Below are positions 1 through 27,000 of a stretch of DNA of 64,000 nucleotides, one piece after another. Origin of the DNA: Owenia fusiformis (lineage: Eukaryota; Annelida; Polychaeta; Sabellida; Oweniidae); the NCBI GenBank assembly GCA_903813345.2, contig CAIIXF020000010.1, positions 27,304,425 through 27,368,424 of the forward strand. Direction: 5' to 3'. Positions within the stretch are counted from its first letter, which is position 1, and every line of letters begins with the position of its first letter. The notes beneath the pieces are model-generated. The model worked only from the letters and a program-made list of their open reading frames with translations. It did not search any database and was not told where the DNA came from. Both the position numbers and the translations under genes were made by a program.

Positions 1-466
1 GTTTTCTGCTTGCAAAAACGTGCCTAGGAATACACTCAATTGTTTATAACTGGGATCATGTATTTTACTCAGCATACATGCTTTGTAACAATTGTTACAT
101 TTTAATAACTTCGATGTTTATCGCAAGCCTCCTACAGTATTACAATATTTTGTACTTATATATAGGATAACCGGGGTTCGTTTCGTTTTATGAACTTGTT
201 TCGTTCAGTGTTGCTAACGGCGGTTTATTCCTGAAAGGATTTGCCATTTCGATGTTACCGGAACCAGAACAGAGTTTTCTAAACTAAGAAAAAGCCTTCT
301 CCCAACATTTTCATAATTATACATCGATGAGGTTACAGGGGGGTATGTGATGATTTGTATTTATTCATAAGGTATGTATGCATGCGTTGATCACATTATT
401 TCTGTAACGATACCATCTTATTACGGTTTAATTAGTTCCGCATGTCGAAACCTGCTGAACGATTAA

Positions 467-880
467 GGACAGGGTGCATGTTGGGAAATTTTCTGCATTC
501 CTTAATTGAGTCACATGTTATTTTTTAAACAAAAATAACTCCTTCCCTAGATTGTCTACATCTTCCAAGTTTGCACAAATAGTGCACTGTTGTGCCTAGA
601 AAAGCCTTGTGAGAAGGTTTGTTTTGTAAAATGTATAAAAAATGAGAAAATTCAGTGAAAAAAAAATCTGAAAATTTTTTGAATTTTTTCACTGAATTTT
701 CTTGTTTTTTATACACTTTATCAAAACATTCTTCTCACAAGTCTTTTCTAGGCACATAAGTGCACTCTTTGTGCAAAACTGGAAGATATAGACAATGTGG
801 GGAAGGAGGGATTCTTGTTTTAAAAATAACATGTGACTCAATTGAGGAATGCAGAAAATTTCCCATCATGCACCCTGACC
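467..880. mobile_element. Foldback MITE with TTAA target duplication
   Basis: A 414-bp inverted-repeat element. The left end GGACAGGGTGCATG and the reverse complement of the right end GGTCAGGGTGCATG start long arms that pair almost to the centre (A-rich loop near 655-690). It is flanked on both sides by TTAA (463-466 and 881-884), the target site used by piggyBac-type and Kolobok-type transposases. It has no coding capacity, so it is a non-autonomous element. The superfamily is inferred only from the TTAA. Confidence 0.75.
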
Positions 881-1141
881 TTAAATGATCGCATCAAGGG
901 CAAAATCATCATGGAAGTTAGACCTAGCCGGGGCCATAAGACATGTCAGATAAGAAACGAGGCCCAGGCTAGGTCTAATGTTGTTGGACTACGTAGAAAT
1001 ATGAGCCGTCTGCTGTATTAGTCGATTAATAGAGTAGGACTCCCAAACGTGAGGTAACTCTTATATTTAGCATGTTAGCGACGAACTCAGGCCATGAAAA
1101 AAATAGTAAAACTACATGTAAGAAAAATCAATTTTGTTTAC

Positions 1142-1293
1142 TTTCCAACGGAGAGACATCTTGAGATCGTTTTATCTAGTGCTTCACGCAGTAATGTAGC
1201 ATACTGTCCTTCTCCATTTTCTTGGACTTCACCTTCATCATTTTCATCAGCTGGAATTACTGGATTTTGATCAATTTCTTCAGAAATTTCCAT
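1142..1293 (-). CDS. Candidate first coding exon of a divergent gene (weakly PMF1-like)
   Basis: On the minus strand an ATG at 1293 opens 50 codons plus two bases and ends at a possible donor GTAAAC (1141-1136). The peptide is acidic (MEISEEIDQNPVIPADENDE...) and ends with LLREALDKTISRCLSVGK. The end resembles the start of the conserved region of kinetochore protein PMF1, where a helix is followed by a Phe/Cys-rich stretch. That resemblance is from memory and weak. No convincing second exon was found in 1-1130, so the rest would lie outside the window. An in-frame stop upstream makes 1293 the only usable ATG. If real, the gene is head to head with FKRP about 350 bp away. It could be a chance ORF. 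Confidence 0.3.
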
Positions 1294-1643
1294 TTTCAAG
1301 TTTGAAAAATTCCCGCTTCCGCCCTGCCTCGTTTTCAATAACACAACATGTCAAATCGATTTTAGAGAAGATCTTACATTCTTTTAGTTGATTTGAGAAC
1401 ATTTCATCGTAAATACACAACTGTTAACGGAATACTATACTGCTTTACATTGTGAGTATTAGTTTTGATGATTCACAGATGTGATATTGGAAGGTTTCTT
1501 TACGAATTGACATATTTACTCTATTATCGCCCAATATGTTTTGATTTTTTAGGTGCAGATTGCTGATGGTCTCGATGCGATGCTACCTACAAATTTACAG
1601 CATAACAACATAATCCCTGGTCATCTCTGCTCTCTTTACAAGT

Positions 1644-3203
1644 ATGTTTTGTAGAATGAAGAGATATATACTCAGAATGCACGTTTGGAAAGTGATTGGA
1701 AGTTTGATGCTGGCAACAAATCTTATAGCCCTGATGTATTTATGGTTGCTGCAGAGTAATTTGGAACACCATGAAAAATTCAAGAAACCAATACAAGAGA
1801 AGCTTCCTACTCATAAACAAGAAAATTCTATAACTGTGATCATTCGTGAATTTGAAGCATTTGATAACGTACTTCCATTAACTATTGAGCATCTTCACTC
1901 TAAATTTCCTTCATACAAACTCATTGCATTTACTGATAGCGTACCATACCCACCGATCCAACTGCCAGATATTGCAAATGTCGCATTTATTAACTTGAAT
2001 CCAAACCCTGACATTTCACGCCACATGTCATTGATAGATGATCAAATTAGTTCGAAGTATGTCATGATAGTTCCGGATGGTATCAAGATTCCAGACTATC
2101 TACCACTTGACACAGTATTTATTGACAAATATAAAAAGTTGTCACCAAGTGCTAGAATCATTGCTATGCCAATTGGAAATAAAGGAGGTAACCATTTGAA
2201 TGTGGAAGTGAATCTAAGGGAATGGACATTGAAGTATTCACAAAGCAAGGACCCCTTGTGCACTGGACTTTGGGGAAACTACATAATATTTATGCAAACT
2301 TCAGATTTGCTAGAACTTCCCTATCCATTGGAACGTCCATTCCTAGATGGTCTTTTCATACAAACAGCTCTAAGGGATTGGAAAGTTTCTGTTGTAAATA
2401 TAGAGCCCAAAATTACATTTGTGAAAGATCTTTACTCGGAGCCTCACGATGCTTGGAAATTAAAGTCACTTACAAGGACACGGCACAAAGAATTATATAA
2501 AAAATTTGGCATTAAGTATGTAGTCCGTGCTAATAGAGTGGAGGAGTGGCATGGATGTAGTAAAGACACGGAAAGGTGTTTTGGAACAGTTCATGATGAA
2601 ACACCATCATATATTTATGCCGGTAAATGGACACCACCATGTTGCCTTCAAGCATTACGTCTGACAGGGAGACATGTGTTTAACGAACTCAAAAAATGTA
2701 ATGCCCGATTTTGGCTTGAGGGTGGGAGCCTACTTGGGGCTGCTAGAAATGGCGACATCATTCCTTGGGATTATGACATTGACATTGGCATTTACAAAGA
2801 TGATATTAGAATCTGCAAAAATCTTAAAGATGTCACCAGAGAGTTTCCATTCATCGATGATGATGGCTTCATATGGGAAAAAGCAAAAGAGGGAGAATTT
2901 TACAGGGTCCAATACAGTGAGACGAACCACTTACATGTTGACATTTTCCCATTCTACCCGAAAGATAATCATGAAATGCCGATTATGACGAAAGATACAT
3001 GGTTTAAAACACATAGACAAGACACAGAATTCCCAGAACACTATTTGAAACCTTTCACGAACATAGACTTTATTGGAGTGCAGGCTCCCGCGCCAAATCA
3101 TGTCAGAGAATTTCTTGAGTTGAAATTTGGGAAGGGTGTTATTGAGAAGCCGGAATATCCCAATCCAGCAAAAATAAAACTTAAGCAAGTTGGTTCTTTG
3201 TAA
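1644..3203 (+). CDS. FKRP: Fukutin-related protein (ribitol-5-phosphate transferase)
   Basis: FKRP is a Golgi type II membrane enzyme that adds ribitol-5-phosphate from CDP-ribitol to alpha-dystroglycan O-mannosyl glycans, next to fukutin (known for the family). The whole 519-residue protein lies in one exon, as in vertebrates (human 495). Residues about 12-34 form the signal anchor. The stem-like domain contains IREFEAFDN and the catalytic domain starts near WTPPCC. The nucleotidyltransferase signature WLEGGSLLGAARNGDIIPWD begins at residue 357, with metal-binding Asp376, Asp378 and Asp380 in DYDID. HVDIFPFYP and FPEHYLKPF follow, and the C-terminus keeps the FLELKFGKGVIE and YPNP motifs. 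All these match human FKRP from memory. A pyrimidine-rich acceptor at about 1540-1552 suggests a non-coding first exon upstream. The start could be Met1 or Met5 (MKRYILR). No damage is seen. Confidence 0.97.
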   Translation: MFCRMKRYILRMHVWKVIGSLMLATNLIALMYLWLLQSNLEHHEKFKKPIQEKLPTHKQENSITVIIREFEAFDNVLPLTIEHLHSKFPSYKLIAFTDSVPYPPIQLPDIANVAFINLNPNPDISRHMSLIDDQISSKYVMIVPDGIKIPDYLPLDTVFIDKYKKLSPSARIIAMPIGNKGGNHLNVEVNLREWTLKYSQSKDPLCTGLWGNYIIFMQTSDLLELPYPLERPFLDGLFIQTALRDWKVSVVNIEPKITFVKDLYSEPHDAWKLKSLTRTRHKELYKKFGIKYVVRANRVEEWHGCSKDTERCFGTVHDETPSYIYAGKWTPPCCLQALRLTGRHVFNELKKCNARFWLEGGSLLGAARNGDIIPWDYDIDIGIYKDDIRICKNLKDVTREFPFIDDDGFIWEKAKEGEFYRVQYSETNHLHVDIFPFYPKDNHEMPIMTKDTWFKTHRQDTEFPEHYLKPFTNIDFIGVQAPAPNHVREFLELKFGKGVIEKPEYPNPAKIKLKQVGSL

Positions 3204-3519
3204 GTCGTATTTACGCTGATACGAAGTACAGTCAAAGCTTCTAAGTGAACACTTTTGGTGACAAGTTCAAGTTAGGAGGTGACTGAACAACATGACTGAC
3301 AAGTGTTCACTATAGAAACATGTTCACAGGTTTAAGACATACTGTAGTATATAAGTCCACCTTATATTTATTTTAAATACCGGTATGTCTACCTAAAAGT
3401 GAGAGAGTCCAAAATATTTTTTGTTAACTGAAAAACTGGCTTTCAAGTTTATTTTTTATAGAGAGAAAGTTGAGCAAAAATTATTTTCATTTCATCAGTA
3501 TTAATAATGAAGACATACT

Positions 3520-3780
3520 GTAGTTCAGCTGGATATACTAATACTTTGTGTGGACACAGTGGAGTTCAATTGGACACCCTGTAGTTCAACTCTGTCAATC
3601 AGTTTGGCATAGTGTTATTCAGTTGGACACAGTGTAATTGGGAAAACTGTAGTTATATTCGATACACTGTAGTTCAAATGGTTATCCTGCAGTCCTGTAG
3701 TTCAGTTGGACATGCTGTAGTTCAGTTTGACATAATGTAGTTTTATTTGACGTACTGTAATCTTGTAGTTAAGTAGTATT
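3520..3780. repeat. Degenerate short tandem repeat (CTGTAGTTCAGTTGGACA-like)
   Basis: About ten diverged copies of a unit near 22-26 bp, core CTGTAGTTCAGTTGGACAT, follow one another. The period is irregular and copies differ, so the array is old. Confidence 0.6.
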
Positions 3781-4552
3781 ATAATTGCTCAATCATAGAG
3801 TTGGTAACAGAGAGGAGGGGTATAGGATATTAGTTAGATTCAGAAATATGGAACAACTTTTTCCAAAAATTAGAGCAGTTTATTCTTCAACATTTCAATG
3901 CTGAACATGATAACCAAGCATTTGATAGCACTGTGGTAAAGATGTCTCTGTTAAAAAATTTGTGGTATATGATTATGTGAAAAATATGTCAAATGTCATT
4001 CTGGAAAGATCTGAATGTTATCAAAAACAATTTTTTTGACAGATTTCCCCATTTTTGTGGCACACAAATCATGATGTCATGGTGTTTTGAGGAGAAAATA
4101 TAAAAAGACGAGTCTCAGTTTGAAGAACGAAGTTTATCAGTCTACTGCATGTTACGCCTGCTTTGGACGATTTTGATATTTTTACATTTTGTAGATTTTA
4201 AATGTCCTCTTATAATTATCCAAAATTAAATTTTTTATTTGTATATTTTTCATAAATTAGCTGTTCAGACTGTTCTCCAAACCGAGACCTGTCCTTCGTT
4301 AAAAATTGCAAAAAAATGTTTATGTTGCTCAAGGTACCTCCAATGCCCTTATCTCAGTTACCATTAACAACTATATCTTTAGCATTATTAGCCATGAATT
4401 CTGTGAATTCTTATTTGATAGAATCTCTTAATTGAGCCATGTAACTTTACTTTTTGTTGTTGTCACCCATTGTTACTGTAGACGCTAAATAGACATAATC
4501 TATTATGAGGTTTACATTTAATGTTATTCCTTGTTATATGGGAGCTATCCAG

Positions 4553-5347
4553 GCCCCACTGACATCGCGTGCAATGAGCTCATGTTACACTCCCCCCCAG
4601 TTTTCTGCAAGTTAAAATGCTCAATTCTGCAAGTGAAATTAGTGAATTCTGCAAGAAGAAAGGGCTAATTCTGCAGAAATTCCGCGGATATTCGCGGCAT
4701 TTTTTTATATAATATAAATAACTGTTATCAATTTATGTCTTTGTTTAACTTTCTGACGAGAACCGAAAGAAAAACTAATGGTTTTCGAACCAGTAAACGG
4801 GAAAATATCGTGATAGTCAGGTAGTCAGTCACTACATACATGCTGCCATCTAACGGCAGAAATCAAACGATGGCGTTTAGAATTTTCACTTCGCATAATT
4901 TGGGTTATTTCTGCAAGGGATTTGACTGAAAACGTGTCAAATTGTTACAGGTAAGACTGACTTTTTAAACTTTTGGAAAATATATGGATTCTGCGGAAAA
5001 TTCCGCGGAAATTGACCAATATAGTTGATTCTGCAATTCCGCGGGCAGAGGCAAATTCCGTCCGCGCTCTGCAAACACGGAATCCTGGGGGCAGTGATGT
5101 TAGAAGCGGGGCCTTGAGAGATATGATAAAATTGAAATATGAAATTGAAACATGAAACTTTTTTAAGTGAAACTCGGTACAACTTTATTTCATAGTACAA
5201 TGGCTATTTCTATTGCAAGGCAATGGTGTTCTTCAACTCAACGTTCAATACTTCAAGTATATTTTATCATATCTCTCAAGGCCCAACTTCTAACATGAGC
5301 TCATTGCTCACGATGTCAGCAGGAATGTGCTCGCGATATATGGGGCC
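4553..5347. repeat. Palindromic element split by a second insertion
   Basis: The left arm (from GGCCCCACTGACATCG, ending GAGCTCATGTTA) pairs with the right arm (TAACATGAGCTC to about 5325). The inner arms around 5106-5130 and 5260-5290 (CCTTGAGAGATATGATAAAA and its complement) form the hairpin centre. The left arm is interrupted by the element at 4588-5096. It is non-coding and its ends are approximate. Confidence 0.65.
4588..5096. mobile_element. MITE with 6-bp target duplication, nested in a palindrome
   Basis: Short terminal repeats CACTCCCCCCCAG and CTGGGGGCAGTG bound a 509-bp insert flanked by ATGTTA (4582-4587 and 5097-5102). The inside repeats TTCTGCAAG and TTCCGCGG motifs. The exact duplication and the restored outer palindrome show it inserted second. 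It has no coding capacity. A hAT-like origin is possible from the 6-bp duplication but unproven. Confidence 0.7.
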
Positions 5348-5545
5348 GGGATTGTCACCGTTTGTTAGATACATTTGAAAGGATATCGCATGATTAGATT
5401 ATAACAGTATTAGTGTATCATTATAGGCCATTATATATACTTATCATATTTATATAACATATATATTTATATCTAATTTATTGATAAAACTGATTCAATG
5501 TTAGCAGTCTGTGCGATTGTTTGAGATTATGTATCAGGCATATAC

Positions 5546-5737
5546 TGTACTTCTACTTCATTTGGCACTGCTTATTTTGGCGGATTTTCTGTTTGAAACA
5601 TTTGGTGGCTACTTAATTTGGAGGACTTGCTATATTTCAATGTACTAATTTACATTGTACTAAAATTACTGGGGAATTAGGTGGCCACTTAATTTGGTGA
5701 ACTTAACAATTTGGCGCCAAGTTAAGTAGAAGTACAA
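5546..5737. mobile_element. Short MITE with TGTACTTCTACTT ends
   Basis: Inverted ends TGTACTTCTACTT and AAGTAGAAGTACA, followed inward by ATTTGGC-like motifs, bound about 190 bp. The interior repeats CTTAATTTGG. The design resembles the element at 30727-31213, which also carries TTTGGCGCC ends. Target duplication is unclear. Confidence 0.55.
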
Positions 5738-5880
5738 TAGCATACACTTTGAAGGTGTTTTTTTGTTTTTGTGAGTGTAATTTGATTTTATATTATTGTT
5801 TACCATGATCAGGTCAAAGTTATTTTTGATTTGCAAACTCATAAATGTGAGTGCAATGATGATTTTTGCATTTAAATTAA

Positions 5881-6137
5881 AGGGGCAACAAGAATAGACC
5901 TTAAATGTTGGAAGAAATCTTTAAAACTTGCCAATATTATATCTTACAATCCTCATGTGATATTAGGAGTTATTGAAGATTTGAAAGTCAAAATTTAATT
6001 AAAAATGGACATGCCCACTTTTTCACAATTATTGCAAATAAACTTGAAAATTCTGGTTTCGTTATGAAAGTGGAAAATAGGATGGTCATGAGCAAAACAT
6101 AAAATTGAGACAATTGTCTTTAGTCTGTGTTGCCCCT
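5881..6137. mobile_element. MITE with TTAA target duplication
   Basis: Inverted ends AGGGGCAACA and TGTTGCCCCT are followed inward by diverged repeat. TTAA flanks both sides (5877-5880 and 6138-6141). It is 257 bp, non-coding and belongs to a different family from the TTAA element at 467-880. Confidence 0.7.
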
Positions 6138-6202
6138 TTAAACACCATTACATTATATTCTTAAACATGTTCTTCAGGTTGGATTATTAAATCACAAAAC
6201 TA

Positions 6203-6272
6203 TTTTTTTCTTTTCACAACCTTTATTTTAAAATTTTGTGGTATTGTAAAATAAAGGTTGTGAAAAAAGGTT
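6203..6272. repeat. Perfect hairpin in the FKRP-DNAI1 spacer
   Basis: TTTTCACAACCTTTATTTTA pairs perfectly with its complement about 20 bases on, giving a stable stem-loop. It is probably a tiny foldback element, although an RNA role cannot be excluded. Confidence 0.6.
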
Positions 6273-7717
6273 TTGTCATTATATTATATATTGTTACATT
6301 TTCATGTTTGGTCTCCATTTTGTGTCACAATAACCTGAAATATTGAGACACAAATCGAAGACAGATTTATATTGGTTTAATCACTGGTATTGTCAAATGA
6401 ACAGTAATTTGGATTAAGATTTGGTTATTTAATTTGGCAAATATTTTGCTTTGGGCTATAATGTCAATTCAGCATTTGGATTGACTACAAATTCACGATT
6501 TTGAGCATTATTTATTTCAATGTTTGCTTTTCTCAGCCAATTAACAATCTGACAAAAGACATGATCTAAAATTGTTCCCAAACTTTATGTTTGTATAATT
6601 AGAAAAAAGAACATTTTCTTTATTTAAGGCGAGTTATTAAGAGTTTGAGGCACATTAGGCTAAAATGAATACTCGTTGAGTGCATGGGAATACTCTTTGA
6701 GTCCAATTGGTTGTTTCAGAAAGAAAATCGTTTTCTTTTTTTAATTTTTTTATTCCTCATGTCACCTTGTAATTTCCCATGGGCAGATAAATGGTAGAGG
6801 TGTTGTTTTACCCTGTCCTGGAAACTAGTTTTACAACAACACACATATAATTAATATGTACAGTAATTGTCAATGAGTTCTGTTATTGTAAATGTCATCT
6901 GAGTAATTGTAACTGTAATTGTTTATGTTCTGATCAGTGCCAAATATAAATAAACTCAACATATAATATATTTTGTATATACATGTATTGTTAAATTATT
7001 TTATTACATATAAAACAGCAATCACGATACATACAAGTACAAGCATGGGCTTTCAAGAGAAAACACAAGGTACAAGTGAAGAATTTTATAACAAATATCC
7101 AATATAACAAAACATAAATATGGACGGATTAAGGCCATGGAGCATCAGGTGAGCAACTTATTCCTGGAATACAGAAGGACATAACAGTTATCTACTGGTC
7201 TAAATGAAAATGAACTTTTTGAGTTAGATACTGTAAGAAAGGGATTTGAGTATTAAACTCTATCCTGTGAGAAGTACACTGTATACCAGAACATTTGATG
7301 AAATTCTAGCACATTCATGGATGTTTCACTGACAATGTCAAATGTGATTGTGTAGATTCTATAGAACTTAGCTAGTTGATACCAACAGAAAGATAACCTT
7401 CTTAGAAATGTAGTCTAGGTACAAGCCCCTGTGCCCCTCCTCCCTCTACTTGACTCATACCCTCTCACACTTGTTGGAATGAGTAGTGGGGAGGGTCTCA
7501 AGGGCTTGTAGCTAGACTTTAAGAAATGAAATTCCAACCCGCTCCCTCTCTTGTTCAAGTTTGGAGTTCAAATACAGAACTGCATACAGTGAACAATATC
7601 AGTTTAATATCACATTTGATAATACTAATTATAGGTCCGAAAAGTTGAACAATTTCCTGTTCTTGCATTGAAAGTTCTTAAATTGTTCTAGAATGTTCCT
7701 CTCCATTATCTATTATA

Positions 7718-23846
<16,129 letters not shown>

Positions 23847-24066
23847 GGTTGTGTCTTATTTTAGGAAACGCGTTAACAACATAAACATCAATTTTGCTAA
23901 ATATTCTGACTTTTGAATTATTTGCAGCAAGTATGGCGGCCTGTTGCTAGGAGTGATGCGCATGCGCGCAAAAGAATTATTTCCCAGCATGCATCAAATT
24001 TCCAATATGTCTGCCGTTGAAAAAACCTAAATTTTGAAGGATTTATATCATATTTTACCTTTATCC
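23847..24066. promoter_or_regulatory. Bidirectional promoter DNAI1 / FAM219A
   Basis: Only 220 bp separates the two start codons, so both 5' UTRs and the shared promoter must lie here. I see no TATA box. An NRF1-type palindrome and a YY1-like ATGGCGGC (23933-23940) are present, both typical of TATA-less divergent promoters. GTTGCTAG at 23943-23950 resembles half an RFX X-box, the usual ciliary-gene element, but the other half is poor. The same gene pair is head to head in human. Confidence 0.85.
23957..23968. promoter_or_regulatory. NRF1 consensus site
   Basis: TGCGCATGCGCG matches the NRF1 consensus YGCGCAYGCGCR at every position and is centred in the divergent promoter. A palindrome suits regulation in both directions. 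Binding is inferred. Confidence 0.7.
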
Positions 24067-27000
24067 ATGGAGAATATCGACGATAGTGGAATCGATAGTG
24101 ATGCTAGGTCTACTATGAATGGAAATGAGACAGAAAGTGGAAAGGTGAGTCAGTCTTAAAGCTTCAGCGACAGTTAAATGTTTCAAATTTCTAAAATGAC
24201 AATTTTTTTCACTTCCGGGTTTCTTAGATCTTAGGCCTACAGTGGAGACGATAACCCCATTTAACGTGTAACATGGATTGCCATTTTGCACGGCAATTGA
24301 CGTGAATCACGCAAATAAGCACGCCTTCAATTGTCTAGATATCGTCTTTCCAACGGGTTTTACGTAGTATGTATCCAACAGACCGAATATAATATTCGGT
24401 CTGTTATGATTGATATATTTCCTGTGGAAATCGCAGTGATATTTTTTGCACATTAATTTCTCGTTTATTATAAGAATGTTCACCTTGAAAATTGGTGAAT
24501 ATGTTGAAGAGATGTTCATCTTAAACTAGAAGCAAAAATATTTGTATAAGGCGGGTACAAGTTGATATAAAATAATGAAATGTTCAGACTCACCGAAACT
24601 TCAGGATGTGTTCATAAGTAGATCGCGAAATCAATGTCAAGGACGTTTGAGTTCACGAGATCCAAACGAGATATGCAAATTTTGAACTTTGACAACACAT
24701 GACCACTTGATTACCTCGGCCTTCTTCATGAATATTTCCGATCTATTTACTATAAATGAAGAGAATTAATCGGGATAATGATAATAAATGACTAGATCTA
24801 ATAAATTCCCGCACAAATGGAATTTAGCAATACGCTTCCGTAATGTTGCTCCGTCCGCTCCACGTGTTATTTGTTTACAAATAGACTGACGTCACTGGCT
24901 AAATCTCGTTTATCGTGAGAATTGGCATTGCCAAAATGGCTTGACCTAATCAATGGCTTCGCTACAAGAAGCGTCTGTACATTTTATGAATATCTTCAGT
25001 AAGAGGACAATATACGAAAAAATAATATTGTAAGTTCTTTATAAGGTAATCATTTTATCATTAAACAAACTTATTTGTAACATTTATACAACACCACATT
25101 TTACAATAGGTGACTTACAGTCTGAATATTTATTCAGACGAAGGATACAGTCTAGGGTTTTACGACAAAATCGGTACTGACCCAATGGCATGGGCGTAGC
25201 GCTATTTTTCCAAGTAGTCTAGTGCGACACCACCACAGGAACAAGAGTCAAGAATAAAAAAACAAGCATTTAGGGGGGTCTTGGGGTTCTTCCCCTGGAA
25301 AATTTTGAAATTTGGTTGTATTTGGAGCAAATTTGCAACCATCTGGTACGCCTGTGCGTACCCAACGTACCGGGCGCTTATCGCATCCTACGACCCCTTT
25401 AGATTGTGGTCGTACGCCTGTATCATTTGTAAGCAATGTCGGAGAATGAACTACGCATTGCACTATTAAATGACCTACCTCGCTACATTCCAGAGTATTT
25501 TATGTTGTTAGATCGCCAATTGTATGGGTTTATCGGCAGAACGAAGAGATTTTAGTTTTTACATCGGAAATATGTCGGAAGGGGAATTCCCCAGGGATTT
25601 CCCTTATGACTGGTGCATGCCAGGAACTGAATGGAGGAATTTGACGGTTGAAATAAGTTAAATATTACACGCAAATATTGCTATCAAAAACGAAAATATC
25701 TTCGTTCTGCCGATAAACCCATACAATTGGCGATCTAACAACATAAAAAGAATTCTAAAATACTCTGGAATGTTCCGGTTTGCGGTTATAAATATTTCTT
25801 GTAAACATTGACGTCATAATAGTTGTTATTTCAAAATGCAACCCGGACAATAGCAAATGTTTATGATTATAACTATTACATACGATGCAGATCATGATTT
25901 ACCCACTAGTTTCCAAATTTATAACTGCCTGTTGTCCTGCCGATAATATGTGAAACTTTTACAAGATAATAGTTTGCTCAAAATATTGCGCGTGCAATAA
26001 AAAAAATCATATTTTTCCTTGAACTGTTATGTTCTCATGTTTTAGCCGTGCCAGGAGAATCATGTAAATGAAACAAGTCAAAAATTTTTTTTTTTCAAAC
26101 TTCTTTCCGACTTGTTGTTTAACCTATAGATAAAATGGGGGGCTGCTGTTACTATGGCCTAGCCTTCGAACTACTACGTTAAATAGCATTTACGGGTAAG
26201 AAGGTGGTTTTAATACTTTAAAAACAAAGCCATGCCAAATCCAATGGTGTGTATAGTAAGTTTAAGTGTATGTACAGTGACCATATGAGGTATGTGTGTA
26301 AAGCTGAGGGCAAGTACTTTCTAAATGTACCATTCTTAGAAAAGAATATAGTCCCATAAACTGGAGCTACTTTATTTGTTAATTTTCATCGGTGAAGCAG
26401 GGATTTTACTAAAAATGAGTCCCTAAATATAATGATATTTAAAAATCGAGACTCAAAACCTATGACATAGGCTATGTTAATGAAGTGTCAAGATGAAGCC
26501 GGTTATGTATAGGGGAATACATTTGTACCATTGGTTAGCTACATATTTCAGTGTCTGGGTCATGGTGCCAACTTTAATGTATCAATTACATGCATTTTCA
26601 GCAGTCTCTTATAAAAGTTCTTCTCAGGGTCAAAAAAGGTATTTTTCAACATGCATCAAATTGACCAGTTTTTTTTCAAAATCATCTACAAGTTCTCAGA
26701 AATTCAAATCTGTAAATCATAATATTGTGAGCAACTAGGTGGTGACATTTTGTCATGTTAATGCCCTGCTTCTTCATAGCTTGCTTGTTAATGCCTTGTT
26801 TCTTCATATCTTGCTTGACATGTACTTTCAGCAGCCACTTACAACAGTCAGTGACAATGAAGTGCGGGTGGAAATCAAGTCTGGTGCTAACACAACAATC
26901 TCTAGTACAACATCTGGTAACACAGCTGCAGTACGCAAACCTTCCGATTTACAAAAGAAACTTGGTGAGAACTAGTTTTTGCACATTTACATATTATGTC

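Larger units (their letters stand above)
3204..7717. other. Intergenic region FKRP-DNAI1 (tail to tail)
   Basis: FKRP and DNAI1 converge here. I see no coding exon. The stretch holds a degenerate CTGTAGTTCAG repeat, a palindrome carrying an inserted element, two short MITEs and a perfect hairpin, all listed separately. The ORFs of up to 87 codons here lie in repeats. A possible poly(A) signal AATAAA occurs near 6949 in plus orientation, far from the FKRP stop, so the FKRP 3' end is undefined. Confidence 0.7.

Noticed and set aside
3230-3340. AGTGAACACTT-rich segment also seen near 12070, 16100 and 38367
   Set aside because: It looks like scattered pogo-type relics (CAGTAAAACCTGT), but ends and target sites could not be defined, so no element is called.
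23943-23956. RFX X-box in the DNAI1 promoter
   Set aside because: Only one half-site (GTTGCTAG) fits; the second half does not match the consensus, so it is mentioned but not called.
25200-25480. GGGGTCTTGGGG segment with short frames on both strands
   Set aside because: Probably a decayed transposon piece; no ends or coding motif could be supported.
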